A DNA stretch of 53,917 bases from contig CACYHC010000016.1 in assembly GCA_902774145.1 (NCBI GenBank), forward strand, positions 1 to 53,917, given 5' to 3'. Origin of the DNA: an uncultured Bacteroidia bacterium (GTDB taxonomy: Bacteria > Bacteroidota > Bacteroidia > Bacteroidales > UBA932). Under the pieces are notes generated by a model. That model was not told where the DNA came from. It ran no database searches and worked only from the letters and a program-made list of their open reading frames with translations. A program made the translations under genes and the position numbers. Numbering within the stretch: the first letter of the stretch is position 1; every line of letters starts with the position of its first letter. Shown here in pieces: positions 16,392 through 25,245 of the stretch.

Positions 16392-17665
16392 AGCGACTGA
16401 CCGCCGCACTGCTTCTGGCGTGCTTCTGCATCGCCGCAGGAGCAAAGGAAAAGGAGAAACTGGACCGGAAAGGCTTTTTCGGTATCCCCTTTCCCATTAT
16501 CAGCTACAACTCGGACCTGGGCTTCAATACCGGTGTCTGCGGCGACCTGCTGGACTACGGCCAGGGCGGCATTTATCCCGACTACCGGCAAAAACTGCAC
16601 TTTGAGGTTTCCTGGTTCACAAAGGGCAAACTCATCCTGCACGCCGACTACGATTCGAAGGACCTGCTTCCCTCCGTCCGCTTTTTTGCCTCGGCCACCT
16701 GGGACCGCGACCCGATGTGCAATTTCTACGGCCTGAACGGCAGCCTGTCGCCCTACGACCGGAACCTGGACCGCAAGGGCGGCGTAGCGATGTACAATTT
16801 CAACCGGCAGATGATCCGGGTCCTGGGCAACGCCTCCGGACGCATCGTGGGCCCGCTCAACTGGACGGCGGGCTTCAACTGGCGCTACTACATCACCCGG
16901 GACATCGACATGAAAGGCTATGACCCGCTGCAGACCGTCTATCACGATTATGTAGAGAAGGGCATCCTCTCCGACAAGGAAGCCGGCGGCGGGCAGCACC
17001 TGGACCTGCGGGCCGGCATCGAATTCGACACCCGGGACTACGAGCCCAATCCCGCCAAAGGCATCTGGGCGGAAATGATGTTCATCGGCTCCCCGGACGT
17101 CACCGGCGGCCCCTGGTCCTATCTCCAGCTGGCCCTGCGCTGGCGGCAGTACATTTCCCTGCTCAAGGAGGGACGCCTGACACTGGCCTACCAGCTGGGC
17201 TGGCAGCAGAAACTCTGGGGCGAAATGCCCTTCTATCTGTACCAGGAAATGGGTACGCTCCGCTTCAAACAGGCCATTACGGAAGGCCTTGGCGGAATGA
17301 CCACCCTGCGCGGCGTCCTGGCGAACCGCCTGCTGGGCGACGGCTACGCCTGGACCAACATCGAACTGCGCAGCCGCATTTTCAGTTTCCGGGCCTTCAA
17401 GCGCTTTGACGTGGACATCGGCCTCAATCCCTTCTGCGACCTGGGCTGGATTACCGCGCCGGCCCGCGTGGGCGTCTTCTCCGCCCTGACCGGAATGACC
17501 GAAGCGGAGGTCCGCCGCGAGACCTGCCGTACGCACGGCGACGCGGGCGTCGGCTTCAAGCTCACCCTGAACGGCAGTTACATCGTTTCCCTGGAATGGG
17601 GTATGCCCTTCCGCAAGGACGACGGCGACTACGGCCTCTTCGTTTCGATGAATTATATTTTTTAG
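16388..17665 (+). CDS. BamA/Omp85-type outer-membrane beta-barrel protein
   Basis: This 425-residue protein has a signal peptide (about 1-19, ending AAGA). The rest shows alternating aromatic and polar strands and ends in F (NYIF), the usual beta-barrel terminus. Segments such as GIEFDTRDYEPNPAKGIW near residue 215 and the GGMTTLRGV segment near 300 recall the Omp85 barrel, including a degenerate form of its VRGY-type loop. It lacks POTRA domains, so it is a barrel-only member of the surface-antigen (Bac_surface_Ag) group of Bacteroidota. The ATG at 16388 overlaps the preceding stop by 4 bases. Function is unknown; outer-membrane transport or assembly is possible. Confidence 0.8.
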   Translation: MKRLTAALLLACFCIAAGAKEKEKLDRKGFFGIPFPIISYNSDLGFNTGVCGDLLDYGQGGIYPDYRQKLHFEVSWFTKGKLILHADYDSKDLLPSVRFFASATWDRDPMCNFYGLNGSLSPYDRNLDRKGGVAMYNFNRQMIRVLGNASGRIVGPLNWTAGFNWRYYITRDIDMKGYDPLQTVYHDYVEKGILSDKEAGGGQHLDLRAGIEFDTRDYEPNPAKGIWAEMMFIGSPDVTGGPWSYLQLALRWRQYISLLKEGRLTLAYQLGWQQKLWGEMPFYLYQEMGTLRFKQAITEGLGGMTTLRGVLANRLLGDGYAWTNIELRSRIFSFRAFKRFDVDIGLNPFCDLGWITAPARVGVFSALTGMTEAEVRRETCRTHGDAGVGFKLTLNGSYIVSLEWGMPFRKDDGDYGLFVSMNYIF

Positions 17666-17696
17666 CAAATTTTTCTTACCTTGCGTCGTTTTTGCG

Positions 17697-18083
17697 ATGA
17701 AGCCATATTCGAAAGAAATCAAGAATGTCCGGAGCTGGCTCGAGGAACTTTCCAAAGTCCGCGAGCTGATGGAGGATTTGCAGGACGGGGTCGTTGCGAT
17801 TGAAAACGAACTCAACCGGCTGGACGCCTCGCTGCCCGGGGATGCGGAGATTGCCGCGATGCCCGACAGTCCCGCCAAACAACAGTTGCTCAAGCTCCTG
17901 GACCTGCTGAACGAGGCTTACAACGAAGTGGACGACCTGGTCGGCGCCCCCGAGGACGAATTGACGGGACAGCCCCTGGGAACGGCCTTCTCGCCCGAAG
18001 CGCGCGGCAATTCCGCCAACGACCTCTCCCTGGACGAGCTGATGCGCCAGATTCAGCACTTCCGCAGCAAAACCGCAAGCTGA
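17697..18083 (+). CDS. Small predicted helical protein of unknown function
   Basis: This 128-residue protein has no recognised family. Residues 1-50 and 60-80 have heptad-like hydrophobic spacing and charged residues, suggesting a helical hairpin or coiled coil. The middle (about 84-105) is flexible, Gly/Pro/Asp rich. There is no signal peptide, so it is cytoplasmic. It sits 31 bases after the barrel protein and 5 before the polyprenyl synthase. A candidate, imperfect -7 box (TACCTTGC) lies about 15 bases upstream of its start. Confidence 0.7.
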   Translation: MKPYSKEIKNVRSWLEELSKVRELMEDLQDGVVAIENELNRLDASLPGDAEIAAMPDSPAKQQLLKLLDLLNEAYNEVDDLVGAPEDELTGQPLGTAFSPEARGNSANDLSLDELMRQIQHFRSKTAS

Positions 18084-18088
18084 CAGCG

Positions 18089-19039
18089 ATGGAAAAGTAC
18101 ATCGCCCTGCTCGGCAATCTCTGGCCCGAATTCCGCCAAACCCTCCGCGAACAAATCGCAACGGACATTTCCCTGCTCGACGAAATCGACGAAAAACTGC
18201 TTTCGAACGCCGGGAAAATGCTTCGTCCCCTGCTGGCGCTGCTCATTGCCCGTGCCGCCGGTGCCACCAATACCGCCGACAGCGTACACGTAGCCGCCGC
18301 ATCGGAAATCCTGCACAACGCCACGCTGCTGCACGACGACGTCGCCGACGCCAGCGCCTTGCGCCGCGGTGCGCCCACGCTCTTTTCCCTGATGGGCGCG
18401 GGTCCGGCGGTTATGGTGGGCGACTTCTGGCTCGCCTCCGCCGTGCGCTGCGTAATGGACATCTCGGTGCGCGACCGCATCATTCCCCTGTATGCCAGCG
18501 TCCTGCGCTTCCTGAGCGAGGGACAGTTGCTGGAACTGGCCAAAAGCCAGGCCCCCGACGGGAACGAAGCGGACTACCTGCGCATCATCTACTGCAAGAC
18601 CGCGTCCCTGTTCGAGACCACCTGCCAGTCGGCGGCCATTGCGGCCGGAGCCACGCAGGCGCAGACCGAAGCCGCTGCTACCTACGGCAACGCCCTGGGC
18701 ATGGCCTTCCAGATTCGCGACGACATTTTCGATTACGCCGACGACGGGGCCGCCATCGGCAAACCCGTCGGTATCGACCTCCGGGAAGGGAAAGTGACGC
18801 TCCCGCTGATTGGCGCGCTCAAACGCAGCGGCAAGTCCGCCGAAGAACTGCTCGCGCAAGCAGAAAACGAAGCCGCCGTGCAGGCCTTCGTGCGGGAAAA
18901 CGGCGGACTGGACTACGCCCGCGAGCGGATGGACGCCTACATCGCCGACGCCGTCCGGGCCCTGGACGCCTTCCCGGCGTCGGAATACCGGGACGCCCTG
19001 AGCGAAATCGCGCAGTTCGTCGGCTCCCGCCGGCGGTAA
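18089..19039 (+). CDS. All-trans polyprenyl diphosphate synthase
   Basis: This 316-residue enzyme adds isopentenyl units to an allylic diphosphate to make long-chain isoprenoids, most likely the quinone side chain. The first aspartate-rich motif DDVAD lies near residue 82 within a LLHDDVAD context and the second, DDIFD, near residue 211 (FQIRDDIFDY). Both bind Mg-diphosphate. Lysine and Arg residues at the N-terminus (GKMLRP) match the substrate site. Chain length cannot be predicted with certainty; octaprenyl/solanesyl-type (IspB-like) is the usual annotation in Bacteroidota. Its stop abuts the stop of the convergent acyl-CoA synthetase gene with no gap. Confidence 0.92.
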   Translation: MEKYIALLGNLWPEFRQTLREQIATDISLLDEIDEKLLSNAGKMLRPLLALLIARAAGATNTADSVHVAAASEILHNATLLHDDVADASALRRGAPTLFSLMGAGPAVMVGDFWLASAVRCVMDISVRDRIIPLYASVLRFLSEGQLLELAKSQAPDGNEADYLRIIYCKTASLFETTCQSAAIAAGATQAQTEAAATYGNALGMAFQIRDDIFDYADDGAAIGKPVGIDLREGKVTLPLIGALKRSGKSAEELLAQAENEAAVQAFVRENGGLDYARERMDAYIADAVRALDAFPASEYRDALSEIAQFVGSRRR

Positions 19040-20620
19040 TTATTTCTTCTCCCGATACAGGAAACGGCGGATTTTCTGGGTGGCGGTTTTCTTGAAGGCT
19101 TCCTTGACGAATTCCACCCGGGCGAGCGCACTGTTCTTGCGGACGCGCTCATTCACGTAGGTCTTGATTTTCTCCCCCAGGGCCGTCAGCGCTTCCACCC
19201 CTTCTTCCAACTTGACGAGGGCCACCAGCTTCTTGTCCCGCTCCACGACGAGCGACTCGCTCACGGAAGGATAGTTGTTGAGCACTTCCTCGATTTCCTC
19301 GGGATAGATGTTCTCGCCGTTGGCGCCCAGGATGACATTCCCCAGACGGCCGCGGATGTAGTAGCGGCCTTTTTTGTCGCAGACGGCGAGGTCTCCGGTA
19401 TGGAACCAGCCGTCCGGCTCCATGACGGAAGCCGTGCGCTCCGGATCCTTGTAATAGCCCAGCATTACGTTCGGGCCGCGGGCGATGATTTCGCCCTCTC
19501 CGGTCTGCGGATTGACATTGTCCAGCCGCACTTCCACCCCGTAAGCCGGTACGCCGATGGAGCCGACCGCCGTCTTTCCCACGCAGGCGTTGGTAATCAG
19601 GGGCGAGGTCTCCGTCAGGCCGTAGCCGATGGCATAGTTGAAGCCGGAACGGTGCAGGAAGCGCTCCACTTCGGGATTCAACTTCGCCCCGCCGATGCCG
19701 AAAAACTTGATTTTTCCGCCCAGGTTCTTGTTCAGCTCCCGGCCCAGCAGTTTGTCCAGCAGCCAGGGCGTGTGCGCGTCCATCCAGGTCAGCAACGGTT
19801 TTTCGGCCACCTTCTTGCGCATCACCTTGTGAATCTTCTCGATGATGAGCGGAACGGAACAGATGAGCGCCGGGCGCACCTTGCGCATCGCATCCAGGAG
19901 GATACGCGGCGTGGGCAGGCCGTGGATGTAATAGACCGAGGCCCCCGCGTAAATCGGGTACAGCATGCCGAAGGCCATTTCGTAGGCGTGCGCCATCGGC
20001 AGGATGGACATCCAGCGGTCCTTGTGCGTGGCTTTCTGCGCGTGCCAGGCCTCCAGCACGCTGTGCGAGAGGTTCCCGTGGCTGAGCATCACCCCTTTCG
20101 CCTGACCGGAAGTGCCTGAGGTATAGATAATGGTCGCCAGCGTATTCCGTTCGGGGAGCGCATCGGTCCCGGGCGCTGGCGCATCGCCGGAAGTGGCGAT
20201 AAAATGGAAATCTTCGATGTCGATGACCGCCGCAAGGCGCGTGCGGTCCGCTTCCGAGAGCTTCGGAAGCTGGGATTGGGAAATGATGAGTACCTTGGCC
20301 TCGGAGTGAGCTAGGATTTTTTCGAGTTCCGCCGCCGAGCAGCCGGCAAGCAGCGGCACAGCCACCGCGCCGAAGCGCACGCAGGCAAAGAAGGAGACGG
20401 TCCAGTGGGGCATATTCTCGGCGAGAATCGCCACTTTGTCCCCCGCCCCCACGCCGCAGCGCTGCAACTGGTCGTGCAGGGAGAAAACTTTGTCCTTAAA
20501 ACTATTATAGGTATAGTATTGTCCTCCGTCCACGAACTGGGCAAAGGGCTCATCTTTCCACATTTGCGTCGCCTCGTCGAACAAGGCGGCAAGCGTTTCA
20601 AAGGAATAAAATTTTTGCAT
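19040..20620 (-). CDS. Long-chain acyl-CoA synthetase (AMP-forming)
   Basis: This 526-residue adenylate-forming enzyme activates fatty acids with ATP and CoA. The P-loop-like motif YTSGTSGQAKGVMLSH lies near residue 165; GYGLTETSP near 330 and the GDLAVCDKKGRYYIRGR segment near 405 are the adenylation core motifs. The final Lys-rich stretch (TQKIRR) holds the expected catalytic Lys. Length is somewhat short for FadD-type enzymes but usual for Bacteroidota long-chain-fatty-acid-CoA ligases. The ATG at 20620 is chosen because an exact -7 box ends 6 bases upstream; a TTG at 20638 lies upstream of that box. Confidence 0.92.
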   Translation of the reverse strand: MQKFYSFETLAALFDEATQMWKDEPFAQFVDGGQYYTYNSFKDKVFSLHDQLQRCGVGAGDKVAILAENMPHWTVSFFACVRFGAVAVPLLAGCSAAELEKILAHSEAKVLIISQSQLPKLSEADRTRLAAVIDIEDFHFIATSGDAPAPGTDALPERNTLATIIYTSGTSGQAKGVMLSHGNLSHSVLEAWHAQKATHKDRWMSILPMAHAYEMAFGMLYPIYAGASVYYIHGLPTPRILLDAMRKVRPALICSVPLIIEKIHKVMRKKVAEKPLLTWMDAHTPWLLDKLLGRELNKNLGGKIKFFGIGGAKLNPEVERFLHRSGFNYAIGYGLTETSPLITNACVGKTAVGSIGVPAYGVEVRLDNVNPQTGEGEIIARGPNVMLGYYKDPERTASVMEPDGWFHTGDLAVCDKKGRYYIRGRLGNVILGANGENIYPEEIEEVLNNYPSVSESLVVERDKKLVALVKLEEGVEALTALGEKIKTYVNERVRKNSALARVEFVKEAFKKTATQKIRRFLYREKK

Positions 20621-20626
20621 AGCGGG

Positions 20627-20634
20627 CAAAGGTA
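20627..20634 (-). promoter_or_regulatory. -7 promoter box of the acyl-CoA synthetase gene
   Basis: The minus strand reads TACCTTTG, an exact TAnnTTTG box, followed by 6 bases and the ATG. The message would be leaderless or nearly so. The box lies 21 bases from the oppositely directed thiamine promoter, so the two polymerase sites overlap. Confidence 0.6.
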
Positions 20635-20655
20635 ACAATTTCCCGCGATTTTATG

Positions 20656-20663
20656 TAAATTTG
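20656..20663 (+). promoter_or_regulatory. -7 promoter box of the thiamine uptake operon
   Basis: TAAATTTG matches TAnnTTTG exactly and sits just upstream of the TPP riboswitch, so transcription should begin near 20668-20671. Confidence 0.6.
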
Positions 20664-20669
20664 CGTCTT

Positions 20670-20748
20670 GAACCCATAGGGGTGCCCCGCCGGACGCGGG
20701 GCTGAGAACATACCCTCGAACCTGATACGGATTATACCGGCGTAGGAA
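20670..20748 (+). promoter_or_regulatory. TPP riboswitch (thi box)
   Basis: The conserved thi-box elements appear in order: GGGGTGCC at 20679-20686, a 7-bp P3 hairpin (GCCCCGC/GCGGGGC, 20684-20690 and 20696-20702, loop CGGAC), CTGAGA at 20702-20707, GAACCTGAT at 20718-20726, and CGTAGGAAA at 20741-20749 running into the start codon of the receptor gene. TPP binding would sequester the ribosome site, so control is probably at translation initiation. No terminator hairpin lies between the riboswitch and the gene. Identity of the element is highly secure. Confidence 0.95.
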
Positions 20749-23007
20749 ATGAAAAAATGCCTGATTTTCGCGGCTGCAGCCCTGTTGGGGCTTGCTGCAA
20801 ACGGCCCTGCAAAAGCACAGGAGGCCGATTCCCTGAAAACCGAACAACTGGAGGCCGCGGTCGTCGCTGCCAGCGGCACGCCGCGCAGCGCCCCGTTTGC
20901 GGTTTCAAAAATCTCAAAGACGGAACTGGAACAGTTCGCCGCCACGGTGAAGGAACTCCCCTACCTCTTCAGCCAGACGCCCGGCGTCATCGCAAGCAGC
21001 GACAACGGCCTGGGCAGCGGCACCACCTACCTGCGCATCCGCGGTTCCGGCGACTCCCGCATCAACGTCACCCTGGACGGCGTCCCGCTCAATTCGCCGG
21101 AGGACCAGTGCGTCTTCTGGGCGAACCTCAACAGTTATGCGTCTTTCCTGGGCGGCGTGACCCTCCAGCGCGGCGTGGGCGCATCGAGCAACGGTGACGG
21201 CGCCTTCGGCGGAACGGTAGCCCTGCGCTCGAAAATGCCTTCCACGGCCTTCGAAGCCCGCATCGACGTTTCCTACGGCAGTTACAACAGCGGCCGCGTC
21301 GGCGCTTCCGTTTCCTCCGGGCTACTGGGCGGGAAATGGGCGATCGACGGCACTTTCCACCACAGTTTCACCGACGGTTACATCCACGGAACCCCCGGGC
21401 AGGGCGGCAGCTGGATGGCCGGGGTGACCTTCTTCGCCACGCCGTGGCTGTTGCTCCGCTACCGCAACATCGGCAATTACGAACGCACGGGACAGGCCTG
21501 GAACGGCGTAGAAACGCACGGGGAATTCGCTTCCTACGCCGAGATGTACGCCGCCGGCCTGGGCCGCTACAACAGCCTCTGCGAAGAGCGCTACAAGGAC
21601 GAAAAGGGGCACTGGTACTTCCGTCCCTATCCGCAGATCACCACCGACAATTTCCTGCAGGACCATAACCTCCTGACCGCCGATTTCCGCCTGGGCAGCC
21701 GCTGGAAGCTTTCCACCACGCTGCACTACACCTGGGGCAGCGGCTACTACAGCAACTTCCAGCACAACGCCAAACTCTCCAAATTCGGCCTGCAGCCCGT
21801 TCCCCTCGAAGACGGCAACACCCTGACAAAATGCGATTTCGTGCGCAAGAAAGGACTGACACAGCACCACGGCGGACTGGTGGTCAGCGCCAACCGGCGT
21901 TCTGAAAAACTGGACCTCTTCCTGGGTCTGAACGTTGCGTATTTTTCCGGCGTCCACTACGGCGACCTGACCTATATCGGCAACGAAGTCCTGCGCGCGC
22001 TGATTTCGCAGGACGGCGCGCCGTACCGCTACTATTTCTCCGACGCGCAGAAAAACGACGAAAGCGTCTATGCCAAGGCATCCTGGAAACTGGGCGCAGG
22101 CTTTTCGCTCTACGGGGACCTGCAGTTCCGTCTGGTGCACTACCGCCTGGGCGCGCCCTACAATGTCACTAGGATTTATCCCTTCTTCAACCCCAAGGCC
22201 GGCGTAGAATGGCGTAGGGGCGCACATTCGGCCTTCGCCTCCTTTGCCATGGCGAACCGCGAGCCGGAGCGCAACAACTTCACCGACAACGGCAGTTACG
22301 GTCCGCCGCGCCCCGAACGGCTCTTCGACTACGAACTGGGCTACAGTTTCGACGGGAAAATCTTCCGCGGCGGGCTTACCTTATACTATATGGACTACAA
22401 GGACCAGTTCGTGCAGACGGGGGCGGTCAGCGACATCGGCGAGGCGCTGACCACCAATATCGCCCGCTCTTACCGGACGGGCGCGGAACTGAGCCTGAGC
22501 GTCAGCGCGACTTCCTGGCTGGATATCGAGGCGGACGGCGCCTTCAGCCTGAACCGCCTGCGGGAATTCCGCGAGGTCGTGGACAACTGGGACGGGGACC
22601 CCATAGAAGTCCTTTACACCGACGCCCCGCTCGCCTACTCCCCCGGCATCGTGGCCGGCGGCGGCTTCCGGGCGCACTGGAACGACATCTACGCCCGCTG
22701 GCGGACGTCCTATGTGTCCCGGCAATACCTGGACAACACCGGCTGCGCGGAACGCAGCATCCCGGGCTACACGACCTCCGACCTGGAGGCGGGCTACACC
22801 TTCCGTCCCGGCGTCAAGGCGCTCAAAGGCATCAAATTCGGCCTGCTGCTCGGCAATCTCTTCGATTCCCACCACGCCACCGGCGGCTGGGTCTATTCGG
22901 CGGTCAGCGAGTCGGCGGGTTACACCCTGGACCACCGGTATATGGAAGCGGGCTACACCGCAACGGCGGGCTTCTCCCTGCTCGGCACCGTCAGCATCCT
23001 CTTCTGA
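20749..23007 (+). CDS. TonB-dependent outer-membrane receptor for thiamine
   Basis: This 752-residue receptor has a signal peptide (about 1-23, ending AKAQ). A plug domain (about 45-160) includes the TTYLRIRGSGDSRINVTLDG stretch typical of TonB receptors, and a long beta-barrel ends in a terminal Phe (VSILF). No N-terminal carboxypeptidase-like domain is present. It is the first gene after the TPP riboswitch and pnuT follows 1 base later, so the substrate is thiamine or a phosphorylated form. The ATG (AAA AAA context) touches the riboswitch. This two-gene layout is known in Bacteroides thiamine uptake; the usual thiamine pyrophosphokinase gene is absent here. Confidence 0.92.
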   Translation: MKKCLIFAAAALLGLAANGPAKAQEADSLKTEQLEAAVVAASGTPRSAPFAVSKISKTELEQFAATVKELPYLFSQTPGVIASSDNGLGSGTTYLRIRGSGDSRINVTLDGVPLNSPEDQCVFWANLNSYASFLGGVTLQRGVGASSNGDGAFGGTVALRSKMPSTAFEARIDVSYGSYNSGRVGASVSSGLLGGKWAIDGTFHHSFTDGYIHGTPGQGGSWMAGVTFFATPWLLLRYRNIGNYERTGQAWNGVETHGEFASYAEMYAAGLGRYNSLCEERYKDEKGHWYFRPYPQITTDNFLQDHNLLTADFRLGSRWKLSTTLHYTWGSGYYSNFQHNAKLSKFGLQPVPLEDGNTLTKCDFVRKKGLTQHHGGLVVSANRRSEKLDLFLGLNVAYFSGVHYGDLTYIGNEVLRALISQDGAPYRYYFSDAQKNDESVYAKASWKLGAGFSLYGDLQFRLVHYRLGAPYNVTRIYPFFNPKAGVEWRRGAHSAFASFAMANREPERNNFTDNGSYGPPRPERLFDYELGYSFDGKIFRGGLTLYYMDYKDQFVQTGAVSDIGEALTTNIARSYRTGAELSLSVSATSWLDIEADGAFSLNRLREFREVVDNWDGDPIEVLYTDAPLAYSPGIVAGGGFRAHWNDIYARWRTSYVSRQYLDNTGCAERSIPGYTTSDLEAGYTFRPGVKALKGIKFGLLLGNLFDSHHATGGWVYSAVSESAGYTLDHRYMEAGYTATAGFSLLGTVSILF

Positions 23008-23008
23008 A

Positions 23009-23590
23009 ATGGGCGGATTCCTCAGCGCACACGGCCTGGAAATCGCCGGGGTCATCCTCGGGCTGATTTACCTTGTCCAGGAACTGCGGGCCAGTCCGGC
23101 AATGTGGGTGACGGGCATCATTATGCCCTGCATTTCGCTCTTCGTCTATTATCGCGCCGGCCTGTACGCCGACTTCGGCATCGACATCTACTACATCCTT
23201 GCGGCAATCTACGGCTTCATCGTCTGGAAACGCGGCGGGCGGAACAAAGCACCGCTGCCCATCTCGCATATGCCGCTGCGGTGGGTACCGCCCTTCATCC
23301 TGCTCTTCGCAGCAGTCTACGCCCTCATCGCCTTCGTCCTGGTCCGCTGGACCGACAGCACCGTACCCTACGCCGATGCGTTCACCACGGCACTAAGCAT
23401 CGTCGCCCTGCTGATGCTCGCCCGCAAATGGATTGAACAATGGTGGGCCTGGGCCGTCGTAGACGCCGTCAGCGCCGCCCTCTACCTCTACAAAGACATC
23501 CCCTTCTACGCCGCCCTCTACCTCCTCTACACCCTTCTTGCCTTATACGGCTATCGTAAATGGAACGATATTTGGAGAGCAAATCATTGA
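23009..23590 (+). CDS. pnuT: PnuC-family thiamine transporter (PnuT)
   Basis: This 193-residue inner-membrane protein has about seven hydrophobic helices. The FVYYRAGLYADFGIDIYY segment near residue 45 and the WKRGG and WIEQWWAW segments are typical of PnuC-family facilitators; the WxxW-type aromatic motifs contribute to the substrate site. PnuT members carry thiamine, which is trapped by phosphorylation in the cytoplasm. The position downstream of a TPP riboswitch and thiamine receptor supports that assignment over nicotinamide riboside. The ATG at 23009 follows the receptor's stop by 1 base. Confidence 0.92.
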   Translation: MGGFLSAHGLEIAGVILGLIYLVQELRASPAMWVTGIIMPCISLFVYYRAGLYADFGIDIYYILAAIYGFIVWKRGGRNKAPLPISHMPLRWVPPFILLFAAVYALIAFVLVRWTDSTVPYADAFTTALSIVALLMLARKWIEQWWAWAVVDAVSAALYLYKDIPFYAALYLLYTLLALYGYRKWNDIWRANH

Positions 23591-23637
23591 TGTTTCCATG
23601 AAAAAGGCTATATTTACAACGATAAAAACCGAGTTCC

Positions 23638-25242
23638 ATGAAACGATTTGCCATCCTCACCGCACTCCTTTGTGTCACAGCCTCTTTCGCGCATTCCGCC
23701 GAAAAATCCGCCGTCGCCCGCATCGATGAAGCGACGGTCTACTACAAGGGCGCAGTCCTCTCCTATAGCGCCAGCGCCGCCCTGCCCAAAGGCACCGGCA
23801 CGCTGGAAATCACCGGCCTCGCCCCCAGCATCGACCGCTCCAGCCTCAAGGTCCAGGCGAACGCAGGGGTCCTGATTTCCTCCGCCGAATTCGCCTCCGG
23901 CCGCTTCAAGGACCCGGAAGGGCTGAAACGCGTCGCCGCAATGCGCGACTCCCTGACGCTGCTGCAAAAACAACTGCAGGAAAGCGGAAACCGCCTGGAA
24001 ATCGCGCAGAAGATGCTGTCGCTGCTGACCGAGGGCGTCGAGCACAACCTCAAGGGCCGCACGGGCGCCAGCACCGCCGCGGAACTCACCGCCAACATCG
24101 AACTCTACCACAAGACCGCCGATACCTATTATAAGAACATCGACGCCGAGCAGGCGAAATTCGACAAACTTTCCGAACAGGCGGCGGACTTGGAAGCCCG
24201 CATCAAGGAAGCCGAGGCACAAGCCGACAAGAAATGCGGCGTGCTGAAACTCAGTTACAGCGCTCCGGCAGCCGCCACCGTCAAGTTCAATCTTTCCTTC
24301 TATACCAGCGCCGCCGCCTGGACCCCCATTTACGAAGTGAATGTCCCGTCGACGGACAAGCCCGTATCCCTGAAGGCGAAGGGCCAGGTGCGCCAGACCA
24401 CCGGCCTGGACTGGAAGCAGCTGCGCCTGCATCTCTCCAGCGGCCGCCCGGACCGGACGAATGTCGCACCGGTCATCGGCCCCTGGCGGCTCGGCTTCAA
24501 GAAAGAATATGTCCGCAGCAACGTGACGCTGATGGCCAAGAGCGCGGCGCAGGAAGCGGCCGTCGTCGAAGAAGCGTACGCCGAAGCCGCGACGATGGAC
24601 AGCTATGTAGAAGTCTCCGACGCGGGGCTGGAAACCTGCTATGACATCGCCCTTCCCTACGACATCGCGGGAGACGGTTCCATCGCCGGTATCGAACTGA
24701 AGAACTATGCGATGCCCGCCCGCTATGAGCATTTTGCCGCGCCGAGGCAGTCGACGCAGGTATTCCTGACCGCCGTGGTAAGCGATTGGGACAGCTACCG
24801 CCTGCTGCCCGGAGAAGCGACCGTCACCTACGCCGGAGCCTATGCGGGCAAGACCAGCCTGGGCAGCGCCGGCAAGGACGGCACGGTCCGTCTGACCCTG
24901 GGCGTAGATCCTTCCGTCACCGTTACACGCGAACGCAGCGAGGAAATGAAGGCCCCCGCCGCCATCGGGAACAGCATCACCGTCAGCAGCGGCTGGCGCA
25001 ACATCATCCGCAACGCCGGAGGCAAAACCGTCAACCTGAAGGTCAAGGACCAGCTTCCGCTGAGCAGCGAGAAGGAAATCGAGATCAAGAAGGCCAAATT
25101 CGTCCCGGAGAGCGGGTCCCTCAATGAAAACAACGGCGTCATTACCTGGGAATTCACCCTTGCGCCCGGTGCCACCCAGGAGACGGTGGTTTCCTACCAG
25201 GTCAAATATCCTTCCGACAAGACCCTCGACAGCACGCTGTAA
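23638..25242 (+). CDS. Exported DUF4140/DUF4139 (MuiA-like) protein
   Basis: This 534-residue protein has a signal peptide (about 1-20, ending AHSA). The N-terminal beta domain (about 25-95) resembles DUF4140, followed by a coiled coil (about 95-200, rich in Lys, Glu, Gln and Leu). The rest matches the DUF4139 beta-sandwich, including the SAAAWTPIYEV segment near residue 222 and the DWKQLRLHLSSGRP segment near 262. In other bacteria such proteins are called mucoidy inhibitor-like, but the biochemical role is unknown. It ends 3 bases before the AddB gene, so it may be co-transcribed with DNA-repair genes without a functional link. Confidence 0.85.
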   Translation: MKRFAILTALLCVTASFAHSAEKSAVARIDEATVYYKGAVLSYSASAALPKGTGTLEITGLAPSIDRSSLKVQANAGVLISSAEFASGRFKDPEGLKRVAAMRDSLTLLQKQLQESGNRLEIAQKMLSLLTEGVEHNLKGRTGASTAAELTANIELYHKTADTYYKNIDAEQAKFDKLSEQAADLEARIKEAEAQADKKCGVLKLSYSAPAAATVKFNLSFYTSAAAWTPIYEVNVPSTDKPVSLKAKGQVRQTTGLDWKQLRLHLSSGRPDRTNVAPVIGPWRLGFKKEYVRSNVTLMAKSAAQEAAVVEEAYAEAATMDSYVEVSDAGLETCYDIALPYDIAGDGSIAGIELKNYAMPARYEHFAAPRQSTQVFLTAVVSDWDSYRLLPGEATVTYAGAYAGKTSLGSAGKDGTVRLTLGVDPSVTVTRERSEEMKAPAAIGNSITVSSGWRNIIRNAGGKTVNLKVKDQLPLSSEKEIEIKKAKFVPESGSLNENNGVITWEFTLAPGATQETVVSYQVKYPSDKTLDSTL

Positions 25243-25245
25243 ACG

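Noticed and set aside
14862-17893. Two long minus-strand frames (527 and 690 codons) opposite the HerA-like and barrel genes
   Set aside because: Both are antisense of genes with clear motifs and show no domain.
20749-23590. Nicotinamide riboside or other vitamin uptake role for the PnuC-family protein
   Set aside because: The TPP riboswitch directly upstream ties the operon to thiamine.
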